A stretch of DNA of 64,000 bases from Azadirachta indica. Taxonomy: Eukaryota > Streptophyta > Magnoliopsida > Sapindales > Meliaceae. The stretch's first letter is position 1. Each line of letters begins with the position of its first letter. The notes under the pieces were generated by a model. The model was not told the origin of the DNA. It searched no databases and worked only from the letters and a program-made list of their open reading frames with translations. The DNA lies in NCBI GenBank assembly GCA_022749755.1, contig CM040441.1:22507475-22571474 (forward strand), in the 5' to 3' direction. A program made the position numbers and the translations under genes. Shown piece after piece: positions 44,421 through 56,234 of the stretch.

Positions 44421-45248
44421 TATGTACAAGGAGGCCTTTTTGTGTACTGAAGATTTTGCCGGATTTTTGCCAAGCAATGTTATGTTTCTTTTGCAAGAAT
44501 TCGAGGATGTCTTTCCTGAAGAGGTGCCCCTGGTTTACCTCTGATTCGAGGAATTGAACATCAAATTGATTTTATATCCGGCGTAACAATTCCAAACTGA
44601 CCAACTTATAGAAGTAATCCTGAGGAGACAAAGGAACTTCAAAAACAAGTTAACGAGCTGATGGAGAAAGGGTATGTTAGAGAAAGTATAAGTCCTTGTG
44701 CGGTTCCGGTGCTACTAGTGCCTAAAAAAGATGGGACATGGAGGATGTGTATTGATTGCCGAGCTGTCAACAATATTATGGTAAAGTATCGACATCTCAT
44801 TCCTCGATTAGATGATATGTTAGATAAATTACACGGATGTTGTGTGTTTTTTTAAAATTGATCTTAAGAGTAGATACCATCAAATTAGAATGAAAGAAGG
44901 GGATGAGTGAAAAACTACATTTAAAACAAAATATGATTTGTATGAATGGTTAGTTATGCCTGAAGGGGATGAGTGGAAAATTACATTTAAAACAAAATAT
45001 TGTTTATATAAATAGTTAGTTATGCCTTTTGAGTTAACTAATGCACCTATTACTTTCATAAAACTTATAAACCATGTTTTGCATGCTTTCATTGGCAAAT
45101 TCATAGTAGTCTATTTTGATGATATCTTAATTTATAGCAAAAACTTGAACAATCATGTTAAAAATTTAAAATTTATTTTAAATGTTTTAAGGAAAGAAAG
45201 GCTATTTGCTAACTTTAAGAAATGTACATTTTGCACGGATAAGCTTGT
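44421..45248 (+). pseudogene. Reverse transcriptase of A-II' (broken)
   Basis: Same as 17691-18513, with the 66-bp duplication (44896 and 44962), [11 protein letters not shown] and the shared frameshift near 44530. One extra T in a T-run near 44850 breaks FFKIDL. It ends at the CTTGT duplication. Confidence 0.88.
45244..45248. repeat. Target-site duplication CTTGT (left) of solo LTR
   Basis: CTTGT on both sides (45244-45248 and 46095-46099) of the reversed LTR. Removing one copy and the LTR restores AAGCTTGTGTTTCTTG, exactly the uninterrupted sequence of the other family A elements. Confidence 0.95.
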
Positions 45249-46094
45249 TGATACGAACCCCGAGTATATTAAACTTGAGACCCAATATCTTTACGCATGG
45301 AAGCAACCTCTTGGAAAGCTAAATCAGATTCACCCAAGTCTGCAACCCAATTTCAACTTGTGAAATAGAACCTTAGAATAAATACCCTCAAAGTAATTAG
45401 CTTTGATTGTAAGAATCTTGATTCAAGCAAGAATCAAAATAAGAGAAAACACTCTCAATTTAATTTCATTCCAAAAAGTAATTCCCCCTCGATGGGAGCA
45501 TGTGGCTGAATATATAAGGGTACAAGAGATAAATAACCCTAATTGGAGTGTTTGGCCACAAAATTAAACTTATTCTAACTTAAAATAAAATAAACTGAAT
45601 TTGGGCTTAATAATTAGAGTTAACAGCCCAAACACATAACAAACTATAAATATATGTTTATAAATAAGACTAAAATAGGTAATGGGCTTGAACAGCAACT
45701 TAGCCCAAACGGACACATGGAATCCGAAACTTGCATCATGATGACGATCTGATTTGAACTGCAATTAAAAGACTTGAATATGCTTGCTTAGCCTTGAGAC
45801 ATCATTCGAATATGGCCTTATACAAATTTGAGAAGTTGAATTCCGTAGAAGCTTTAATCTTTAGGTTTTACCTTCTTGCATTTGTGTCAATGTTACCAAG
45901 CTCTGATTATTGTCTTGAAGTTTAAGCTTGATATTTGACTCTTTCTTACAATCTTGAATTGTTGCAAGATCATCCACAAACCTTGAATCATCCCATTCAA
46001 TGCATCTTTGAATTTCTTCATTCTTGCTCTTGTAACGGGACCATTAGGTAGCTGAATTGGATCATTGCTCTTGTGTGCACCCGTATTTGCATCA
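45249..46094 (-). repeat. Solo family B LTR, reversed
   Basis: 846 bp with complete termini (TGATACGAACC...TTTGCATCA on the plus strand), no internal region, and a perfect 5-bp target duplication. It is the product of insertion into family A pol followed by LTR-LTR recombination. It is the complete version of the LTR cut by the gap at 18901. Confidence 0.95.
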
Positions 46095-46208
46095 CTTGTG
46101 TTTCTTGATTTTGTTGTAAGTGTTAAAGAGATTGAGGTCCATGAGGAGAAGGTGAAGGCAATTTAAGAATGGCCAACGCCTACTTCGACGAATCAAGTAA
46201 GAAGCTTG
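46095..46208 (+). pseudogene. RT end fragment of A-II' to the deletion point
   Basis: Reads FLDFVVSVKEIEVHEEKVKAI, a stop, then EWPTPTSTNQVRS, the RT-RNase H connection. At about 46208 it passes without further pol sequence into U3 of a family A LTR, so about 2 kb of RNase H and integrase plus the start of the LTR are deleted. Confidence 0.85.
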
Positions 46209-46660
46209 TATTATATATATATGACGTCATTGCTTACATTTGCATGTTTAAATTTGTAGTTTTTAAAAGTCATAAAGTTTGTATTTATTTTGTCAAATTG
46301 TTAGGTAAAATTGTTGGCTTACCCTTTGACATTTTTCATTTATATTTGCTTATAAAAAGACGTTTATTTTTTTAATAAAACAAGCAATTTTGAGTGTTAA
46401 ATTATTTCTTATCAGTTCTTGTTCCTGAACTCTTTAAGTTTTAATTTCTTGTGGTCTTCAAAACAACCAAACTTATCATCTAACTTCTTAAGTGTTTTCT
46501 TAAGAATTCTTGGTACGGTGTTTGAGTAAATCATAGTCTTGATTCTTGTCTAGATAGGTATCGGGTCAAAACTCAATAAACTTGCATTTTGGGAAAATTT
46601 TGGATTTTGTTACTATATTCGGTGTTGGGTTTCGTCATATTATTGGCGAGATTCGTATCA
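46209..46660 (+). repeat. Family A LTR, right part (3' LTR of A-II')
   Basis: Starts in U3 at TATATATATATGACGTCATTGC, with TATA box at 46351, and ends GATTCGTATCA at satellite. Confidence 0.9.
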
Positions 46661-48196
46661 ATCGTGTGAGGATCATTATGGTACATTTTATTTTAAAAAC
46701 AGAGAAGTTGAAAACGTACGATTTTCGTGGGCGGAATTGTCAAACTTGATACGGACTCGAAAAGTGACTTTGTTTAGAGATGGACCGCACGTCTTATTAC
46801 GCACCATCGCATGAAGAATCTTACGATGCATTTTATTTTGAAAACAGAGAAGTTGAAAATGTACGATTTTCGGGGCCGGAATTTTCAAACATGATATGGA
46901 CTCTAAAAACGGCTTCGTTTCAAGACGGACCAGATGTTTGGTTACAGAACATGGTGTGAGGATTGTTACAGTGCATGTTATTTTGAAAACGGAGATGTTG
47001 AAAATGTACAATTTTCGAGGCCGTAATTGTCAAATGTGATGCAGACTTGGAAAGCAACTTCATTTGGAGACAAACTACAGGTCTTGTTACTCACCATCGT
47101 GTGAAGAATCTTACAATGCATTTTATTTCGAAAATAGAGAAGTTGAAAACATACGATTTTCAGGACCTGCAATGTCAAACGTGAAACGGACTCGAAAAAT
47201 GACATCGTTTTGAGACCCACAAGATGTCTTGTTATTGAAGATTGTGTAAGGATTGTTACAGTGCATGTCATTTCGAAAACGGAAAAATTGAAAATGTACG
47301 ATTTTCGGGGCCAGAATTGTCAAATGTGATATGGACTTGAAAAATGACTTTGTTTTGAGACGAGAGCATGTCTTTTTACTCACCATCACGTGAGGAAACA
47401 TACGATCCATTGTTTTTTTAAAACGAAGAAATTGAATACGTACGATATTTGGGGGCGGAATTGTCAAACGTAATACGGACTCGAAAAACGACTTCGTTTT
47501 GACACGGGCTACACATCTTATTACTCACCATCGCGTGAGGATCCTTACAGTACATTTTATTTCGAAAATAGAGAAGTTGAAAACTCACGATTTTTGAGAA
47601 CTGAGTTATCAAACGTAATACGGAGTCAAAATGAGAACTGAGTTATCAAATGTAATACGGAGTCAAAAAAAGATTTCGTTTCGAGACAGGCCACACGTCT
47701 TGTAACTGACCATCGCATGAGGATCGTTACAGTGCATGTCATGTTTTTGGGGTTAGAATTGTCATACCTAATATGAACTCAAAAAACGACTCCATTTTGA
47801 GACAAGCCTCACGTCTGGTTACTGACCATCACGTGAGGTTCCATACAGTACACTTTATTTCGAAAACGTACCATTTTTGGGGACGAAATTGTCAAGCTTC
47901 ATATGAACTCGGAGAGCGACTTCATTTTGAGACGTGCCGCATGTCTTGTTACTCGTCATCACGTGAGGATCATTATGGTGTATTTTTTTTTCGAAAACGG
48001 AGAAGTTGAAAACGTACGATTTTCGGGGCCAAAATTGTCAAACATGATACAGATACAAAAAACGACTTTTGTTCGAGACGGGCTGTACGTCTCTTTACTC
48101 ACCATCATGTGTGAATGTTTACAGTACTAAATTGAAGAAGTTGAAATTTGTCAAATGTGATACAGACTCGGAAAGCAACTTCGTTTGAAGATGAAC
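46661..48196 (+). repeat. 144-bp satellite, about 10.7 units, plus orientation
   Basis: Continues the array left of A-II'. One unit contains a 37-bp internal tandem duplication (TGAGAACTGAGTTATCAAA at 47595 and 47632), and two neighbouring units near 47740-47870 are shortened. It ends GAAGATGAAC at a reversed LTR. Confidence 0.92.
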
Positions 48197-48536
48197 TGAT
48201 ACGAACCTCGCCAATAATTTGACAAAACCCAACATCGAATATAGTAACGAAACCCTATACTTCCCTAAGATGCAAGTTTATTAAGTTTTGACCTAATACC
48301 TATCTAGATAAGAACTAAGACTATGATTACTCAAATGCTACACCAAGAATCCTTAAGAAAACACTTAAGAATCGAAATGATAAGTTTGGTTGTTTTTGAA
48401 CGCCACAAGAAATTATTAGACTTGAAGAGTTCAAGAATAAGAACTTGTAAGAAATAACTCAACACTCAAAAAATACTTTTTTTTATTTAAAAAATGAAAG
48501 CCTTTTTATAGGCAAATACAAATAAAAAATGTCAAA
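48197..48536 (-). repeat. Truncated reversed family A LTR
   Basis: The reverse complement of the last 340 bp of a family A LTR, from the proper terminus TGATACGAACC to just upstream of the TATA box (48503-48510 on the reverse). It breaks off at AATGTCAAA, where the satellite phrase TTGTCAAACG takes over. The 7-base TGTCAAA is common to both. Confidence 0.9.
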
Positions 48537-51500
48537 CGTAATATGTGCTCGAAAAACGACTTCATTTTAAGACGGACCATACGTCTTATTACTCAACATC
48601 ACATGAGGATCCTTACAGTACATTTTATTTCAAAAACAGAAAAGTTAAAAACGTGCGGTTTCTGAGAATAAAATTGTTAAACGTGATACAGAGTTAAAAA
48701 AAGAATTCGTTTCAAAATGGACCGCACGTCTTATAATTGACCATCCCATGAGGATCGTTACAGTGCATTTTATTTCAAAAAAGAAGAAGTTTAAAACATC
48801 TATTTTCCGGGACGGAATTTTCAAGCTTGATACGAACTAGGAAAGCGACGTCATTTTGAGACGCCGCACGTCTTATTACTAATCATCACATGAGGATTGT
48901 TATGGTATATTTTATTTTGAAAACGGAGAAGTTAAAAACATACGATTTTTGGGAAATTGTCAAGCGTGATATGAACTCGAAAAATAACATCATTTCGAGA
49001 TGAATCACACGTCTTGTTACTCAGCATTGCGTTAGTATCCTTATAGTACATTTTATTTTAGAAACGGATGAGTTGAAAATGTACGATTTATGGGGCCGGA
49101 ATTGTCTAACATGATACGGACTTGAAAACGACCTCAGTTCGAGACAAGCCGCACATCTAGTTACTCAGCATCGTGTGAGGATGCTTAGGATACTTTTATT
49201 TCGAAAAAGGAGAAGTTGAAAACGTACCATTTTCAAAGTGCGAATTGTCAAGCTTGATACGAACTCGAAAAGTGACTTTGTTTTGAGATGCGCCGCATGT
49301 GTTGTTACTAATCATCATGTGAGGATCATTACGGTACATTTTATTTCGAAAATGAAGAAGTAGAGAACGTTTGATTTTCAGGGCTAGAATTGTCGAATAT
49401 GATACGGACACGGAAAAAGACTTCAGTTCGAGATGGGCTGCATGTCTCTTTACTCACCATCATGTGAGGATGCTTATGGTATATTTTATTTCAAAAAAAG
49501 AGAAGTTGAAACCCTACGATTTTCGGGAATGGAATTGTCAAATGTGATACGGACTTAGAAAGCGACTTCATTGGGAAATGAAACGCACGTCTTGTTACTC
49601 ACCATCACGTAGAGAATCTTATAGTACTATTTTTTTTTTAAAATGGAGAAGTTAAAAACGTATAATTTTTGGGGCTGGACTTGTTAAACGTGATACGGAC
49701 TCAAAAAAGGACATCGTTTCAAGACGGGCGCACGTTTTGTTACTGACCATCGTGTGAGGATCGTTACAGTACATTTTATTTCGAAAATGGAGAAGTTGAA
49801 AACTTACGAATTTTGGGGCCAGAATTGTCAAACGTGATATGAACTTCGAAAGTGACTTCGTTTCTAGACGAACCACACGTCTTATTACTCACCATTGTGT
49901 TACGATCCTTACAGTACATTTTATTTCAAAAACAAAGAAGTTAAAAACATACAATTTTTGGGGTCGGAATTGTCAAACGTGATACGAACTCGAAAAATGA
50001 CATCATTTCGAGATGGGCCGCACATCTTGTTATTGACAATCGCCTAAGGATTGTTACAGTACATTTTATTTTGAAATTCGAGAAGTTAAAAACGTACGAT
50101 TTTCGGGGATGGAATTGTCAAACTTGATATGGACTGAAAAAAAAAACTTTGCTTGGAGACGGGCCACACCTCTTGTTATTTAATATCGTGAGGGGATCAT
50201 TACGGTGCAGTTTATTTTGAAAAAAAGGAGAAGTTGAAAATGTACCATTTTCAGGATTGGAATTGTCAAGCTTGATGCGAACTCGGAAAGCGACTTCGTT
50301 TTAAGGCGCGCCGAACGTCTTGTTGCCAATCATCATGTGAGGATCAATACAGTACATTCTATTTTCAAAACGGAGAAGTTGAGAATGTTTGATTTTTGGG
50401 GCCAGAATTCTTTAATGTGATACGGACACGAAAAATGACTTCGGTTCGAGACAGGCCACACGTCTAGTTATTTAGCATCGTGTGAGGATGCTTACAGTAC
50501 ATTTTATTTCGAAAACGGAGAAGTTAAGAAAGTACAATTTCGGGGAGGGAATTGTCAAACGTGATACGGATTTGGAAAGTGACTTCATTACAATGTATTT
50601 AATTTTGAGAACGGGGAGTTGAAAATGTACAATTTTTTGAAACGGAAATGTCAAATGTGATAAATACTTGAAAAACTTCTTCATTTCCAGACGGGCTGCA
50701 AAGTCTTGTTACTCATCGTCGCGTGAAGATCGTTACGGTGGATTTTATTTCCAAAACAGAGCAATTAAAAATGTACAATTTTCGGTGTCAAATTGTCAAA
50801 CGTGATACAAACTCGAGAAATTACTTTATTTTGAGACGGGCCACACGTATTGTCACTCACTATCACGTGAGGAGCATTATGGTACATTTTATATCGAAAA
50901 CAGAGAAGTTGAAAATGTTCAATTTTCAGTGGTGGAATTGTCAAATGTGTTAAGGACTTAAAAAACGACTTCTTTTTCAAACGGGCTGCAAAGTGTTGTT
51001 ACTCATCATCACGTGAAGATTGTTACGATGCATTTTATTTCAAAAATGAAGAAGTTGAAAACGTACAATTTTCGTGGGCAGAATTATCAAACGTGATACG
51101 CACTCAAAAATTGAGTTCGGTTCGAGACGGACTGCACGTCTTTTACTCATGATCTCATGAGTATCGTTACAGTGTATTTTATTTCAAAAAAGAAAAAGTT
51201 GAAAACGTACGATTTTCAGGGTCGGAATAGTCAAACATGATACAAATTCTAAAAGCGAGTTTGATTTGAGATGTGTCACACATCTTGTTACTCACCATCG
51301 CATGACGATCCTTATGGTACATTTTATTTTAAAAACGGAGAAGTTGAAAACGTATGATTTTCGGGGCCAAAATTGTAAAACATGATACGGATTCTAAAAA
51401 TGAGTTCGGTTCGAGATGTGCCGCATGTCTTGTTACTCATCATCGCATAAGAATCGTTATAGTATACTTTATTTCAAAAATGGAGAAGTTTGAAAACGTA

Positions 51501-54500
51501 CGATTTTCGGTAACGGAATTGTTAAATGTGATACAGACTCAAAAAACGACATCATTTTGAGACAAGCTATACAACTTGTTATTGACCATCGCGTGAAGAT
51601 CCTTGCAGTATATTTTATTTCGAAAATGGAGAATTTGAAAATGTACAGTTTTCGAGGACCGAATTATCAAACGTGAAACAAAGTCAAAAAACGACTTCGT
51701 TTTGAGACAAGCTGTATGTTTTGTTACTCACCATTGTGTGATGATCATTCTAATACATTTTATTTCGAAAACGGAGAAATTAAAAATGTACGATTTTTGG
51801 GGCCGGAATTGTTAAATATGATACGGACTCCGAAACTGACTTCGATAGAAGATGAACCATATGTCTTATTACTTAGTATCGCATGAAGAATCTTACAGTG
51901 CTACTTTTTCAAAAATGGAGAAGTTGAAAATGTACGATTTTTGGGCCTGGAATTGTCAAACGTGATACAGACTCGAAAAATAACTTCGTTTCGAGACGAA
52001 CCACACATTTTATTACTGACCATTGCATGAGGATGGTTACGGTACATTTTATTTCAAAAACGGAGTGGGTAAAAACGTACTATTTTTAGGGCCAGAATTG
52101 TCAATGTGATACGAACTCGAAAAAGGACTTCGTTTCGAGACGGGTCACACGTCTTGTTGCTGACCATTGCATGAGGATCATTACGGTATATTTTATTTAA
52201 AAAGCAAAGAAGTTAAAAATGTACGATATTCGATGCTGGAATTATCAAATGTGATACGGACTTGAAAAATGAGTTTAGCTCAAGACGGGCCGCATCTTTT
52301 TTACTCACCATCGCGTGAGTATTATTATGGTGTATTTTATTTTAAAAACGAAAAAGTTAAAAACGTACGATTTTCGGGGCCGAAATAGTCAAACGTGATA
52401 CGAATTCTTAAAACGAATTCGACTCGAGATGTCACACATCTTGTTACTCACTATCGCATAAGGATCGTTACGGTGCATTTTATTTCAAAAATAGAGAAAT
52501 TTTAAAAAGTACGATTTTCGGGGATAGAATTTTTAAATGTGATACAGACTCAAAAAACGACATTGTTTTGAGACGGACCACACGTCTTATTACTGACTAT
52601 CACATGAGGATCATTACGATATGTTTATTTGAAAAATGGAGAAGTTGAAAACGTACGTTTTACGGGGTCAAAATTGTCAAATGTGATACGAACTCCAAAA
52701 ATGACTTTGTTTCGAGACGGACTGCACGTCTTATTACTGACCATTGTGTTAGGATCTTTATTGTAAGGATCCTAACGCAATGCTGAGTAATAAGATATGC
52801 GGCCCGTCTCAAAATGAAATCCTTTTTCAAGTCTGTATGACATTTGACAATTCCTGCCCCAAAAATCATACGTAAGGATTTTTGAATTAAAATGTACATT
52901 TTATTTTAAAAATGGAAAGGTTGAAAATGTACGATTCTTGGGGCTAGAATTGTCAAACGTGATACGAACTCGAAAGACGACTTTATTTCGAGATAAGTCG
53001 CATGTCTTGTCACTGACCATCGCGTGAGGATCCTTCGGTGTATTTTATTTAGAAAACGGAAAAGTTGAAAACGTACAATTTTTAAGGCCAAAATTGTCAA
53101 ATGTCATATGGATTCACAAAATGACTTCGTTTTGAGACCGGTTGCATGCCTTATTACTCAACATCGCATTAAAATCTTTACAGTACATTTTATTTCGAAA
53201 ACGGAAAAGTTGAAAACTTACGATTTTTGGGGTGGGAAATATCAAACGAGATACGAACTCAAAATATGACTTCGTTTCGATACGGGCCGCACGTCTTATT
53301 ACCCATCATCACATGACGATCCTAACGGTGCATTTTATTTCGAAAATGGAGAAGTTAAAAATGTACAATTTTTAGGGTAGGAATTGTTAGACGTGATACG
53401 AACTCGAAAATCAAGCTCAGTTTGAGATGTGCCGCACGTCTTATTACTCACCATCACATAAGGATCGTGACAGTGCATTTTGTTTCGGAAAATGGGGAAG
53501 TTGAAAACGTATGATTTTCTGGGACGGAATTGTCGTATGTGATACAGTTCAAGATTTGCCACATGTCTTGTTACTCACCATCACGTGAGGATCGTTATGG
53601 TGCATTTTATTTCAAAAAAGGAAAAGTTGAAAATGTACCATTTTCGGGGATGAAATTATCGAACGTGATACAGATGCGAAAATGGACTTCGTCTCGAGAC
53701 GGCTACACGTATTGTTACTCACCATTGCATGAGGATCGTTACGATATATTTTATTTCTAAAACAGAGAAGTTAAAAATGTACAGCGTTCTGGGACGGAAT
53801 TGTTAAATGTGATAAGGACTCAAAAAAAGACTTTGTTTCCAGACAGGCAGTAAAGTCTTGTTACTCATCATCATGTAAGGAATCATTACGGTGCATTTAA
53901 TTTTGATAACGGAAAAGTTGAAAATGCTCAACTTTTGAGGCTGGAATTATCAAATGTGATAAGGACTCGAAAAACGACTTCGTATCCTGATGGGCCGCAA
54001 AGTTTTGTTACTCATCATTGCATGAAAATCATTGTGGTACATTTTAATTCGAAAATGGAGAAGTTGAAAACATACAATTTTGGGGGCCGAAATTGTCTAC
54101 CATGAGACAAACTCAAAAAATGAGTTCGATTCTAGACGTGCCGCACGTCTTGTTACCCCACCATCGCGTGAGGATCCTTACGATATATTTTATTTTGAAA
54201 ATGGAGAAGTTGAAAACGTACGATTTTTGGGCTAGAATAGTCAAATGTGATAAGGACTCGAAAAACGAGTTCGTTTCTAGACGGGCCTGCAAAGTCTTGT
54301 TACTCATCATCCATGAAAATTATTATAGTGCATTTTATTTCGAAAATAGAGAAATTGAAAACGCACGACTTTCAGGGCCAGAATTATCAAACGTGATGTG
54401 GGCTCGAAAACTGAGTTCGATTCGAGACGTGCCGCACGTTTTGTTAACCACCATCGTGTGAGGATCCTTATGGTACATTTTGTTTTGAAAACGGAGAAGT

Positions 54501-55072
54501 TGAAAACTTACGCTTTTTGGGGTCGAAATTGTCAAACGTCGTACGGACTCGAAACACGACTTTGTTTGGAGACGGGCTACACACATCTTGTTACTCATCA
54601 TTGCATGACGATCCATACTGTGCATTTTATTTCAAATACGGAGAAGTTGAAAATGTACGATTTTTGGATCTAGAATTGTCAGACGTGATACGAACTCAAA
54701 AACGGAGAAGTTGAAAACAAGTTTGGTTCAAGACCTGCCCGCACGTCTTGTTGCTCACCATTGCGTGAAGATTGTTACAATACATTTTATTTCGAAAATG
54801 GAGAAGTTGAAAACGTACGATTTTCCGGGACGGAATTGTCGTACGTGATATGGACTCAAAAAATAAGTTTAATTCGAGACGTGCCACACGTCTTGTTACT
54901 CAACATCCATGAGGATCGTTACGGTGCATTTTATTTCAATAACGGAAATGTTTAAAATGTTTGATTTTCGGGGCTGGATATTCAAATGTCATAAGGATTC
55001 AAAAAATGACTTCATTTCCTGATGGGCCGCAAAGTCTTGTTACTCATCATTGCATGAAGATCGTTACGGTAC
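48537..55072 (+). repeat. 144-bp satellite, main field of about 45 units
   Basis: About 6.5 kb of plus-oriented units; for example, the same phrase falls at 49215, 49359 and 49505, spacings of 144 and 146 bp. One unit at about 52772-52875 is inverted. Near 54700 a unit is shortened, with the GGAGAAGTTGAAAAC phrase misplaced. Between-unit divergence is by eye 10-15 percent, with many CG to TG/CA changes. No gene was found in it. Confidence 0.93.
52742..52876. repeat. Inverted satellite unit with hairpin at its left edge
   Basis: ATTGTGTTAGGATC (52743-52756) faces GATCCTAACGCAAT (52768-52781), 13 of 14 bases paired around an 11-base loop. The following 100 bp or so read in the minus orientation (ACATTTGACAATTCCTGCCCC) before plus units resume at about 52880. 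Confidence 0.87.
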
Positions 55073-55881
55073 TGATGCAAACGAAGTTGCACAACCAAGT
55101 GTAAACAAGAGGAGAAATTCAGACATAAGGTTGGAGACACTCAATTGCAGCATCTATATGATTCGTTAAACGTGCCGAGTGGACCGATTATAAGAGTTAG
55201 AGTCAAGACATTGGAAAGTGTCTTAAATGGACTAATTAAAAAGATGTGTAATTCAAATACAATTCAAGATATACGTCTTGAAGAATTAGGCTTAGTGAAT
55301 ATCATTTAAGCGATCAGAGTCCAAGAAGATGAATATGGAAATTTTCAAAAATTGTAGTCTATTTGTGTAATTTTTAAGAATCTTAAAATGATGTAATCAC
55401 TTAGATCATACAAATATGATGTCATTGCTTACATCATATATATGACGTCATTGCTTAAGTTTGCATGTTTGAAATTTGTAGTTTTTAAAAATCATAAAGT
55501 TTGTATTTATTTTGTCAAATTGTTAGGTAGAATTGTTGGTCTTACCTTTGACATTTTTAATTTGTATTTGCTTATAAAAAGGCTTTCATTTTTGAAATGA
55601 AACAAGCAATTTGAGTGTTAAGTTATTTCTTACAACTTCTTGTTCTTGAACTCTTCAAGTTTTTATTTTCTTGTGGCATTGAAAACAATCAAACTTATTA
55701 TCTAGATTCTTAAGTGTTTTTCTTAATATTCTTGGTGTGGCATTTGAGAAATCATAATTTTGGTTCTTATCTAGATAGATATCAGGTCAAGGCTCAATAA
55801 ACTTGCGTTTTGGGAAAATCTTGGGGTTCTTTACTACATTCGATGTTGGGCTTTGTCACATTATTGACGAGGTTCATATCA
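55073..55881 (+). repeat. Family A LTR (5' LTR of A-V)
   Basis: 809 bp, TGATGCAAACG to GGTTCATATCA, with TATA box at 55573 and a short ATATATGACGTCATTGC region. Starts directly after satellite. Confidence 0.92.
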
Positions 55882-55883
55882 TT

Positions 55884-55895
55884 TAGTATCAGAAT
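55884..55895 (+). promoter_or_regulatory. Decayed primer-binding site of A-V
   Basis: TAGTATCAGAAT in the PBS position. Three changes from TGGTATCAGAGC make priming unlikely. Confidence 0.75.
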
Positions 55896-56234
55896 TTTGG
55901 TTCCAAGGCAAGTTTAAATTATCCTTTATATCTTTATTGTTCTTTTACTTCTTCAATTAAAATTTTAAAAAAAAACCAATAAAAAAATATTGTGGCCAAA
56001 TTCCTCCTTGACTGGTCTAAATTTGAATTTAGTGTTTTACTTCCTTCAATTTATTTTGAATTCATATTTTCATTTCTACTTCCTAAAAAATAAATAAATA
56101 AATAAAACAAAAAAGGAAATAAGAGAAAGAGAATTGTTGTTATCTATATTATATTCATAATTTCTTATAGTATTGACCTAATATTTCTTATTCTTGATCT
56201 AATATTGTCATTGCTTGCATCAATTTTTTATACT
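55896..56234 (+). other. Leader remnant of A-V
   Basis: Collinear with the A-III leader up to CATTGCTTGCATCAATTTTT, then cut by the deletion that removed gag and protease. Contains an AAAT microsatellite near 56089-56105. No coding. Confidence 0.75.

Larger units (their letters stand above)
41364..46660 (+). mobile_element. Element A-II', family A with nested solo LTR and large deletion
   Basis: Sister of A-II, complete to its right end. It has 5' LTR (41364-42080), PBS, leader, gag, PR and RT to 45248, reversed solo family B LTR (45249-46094), a short RT remainder (46095-46208) and the right part of a family A LTR (46209-46660). RNase H and integrase are deleted. The left flank ends ATCAC and the right flank begins ATCGT in matching satellite phase, an eroded 5-bp target duplication. 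Confidence 0.88.

Noticed and set aside
46169..46375. 68-codon plus-strand frame as a gene
   Set aside because: It is a chance frame across a deletion junction between RT remainder and LTR U3.
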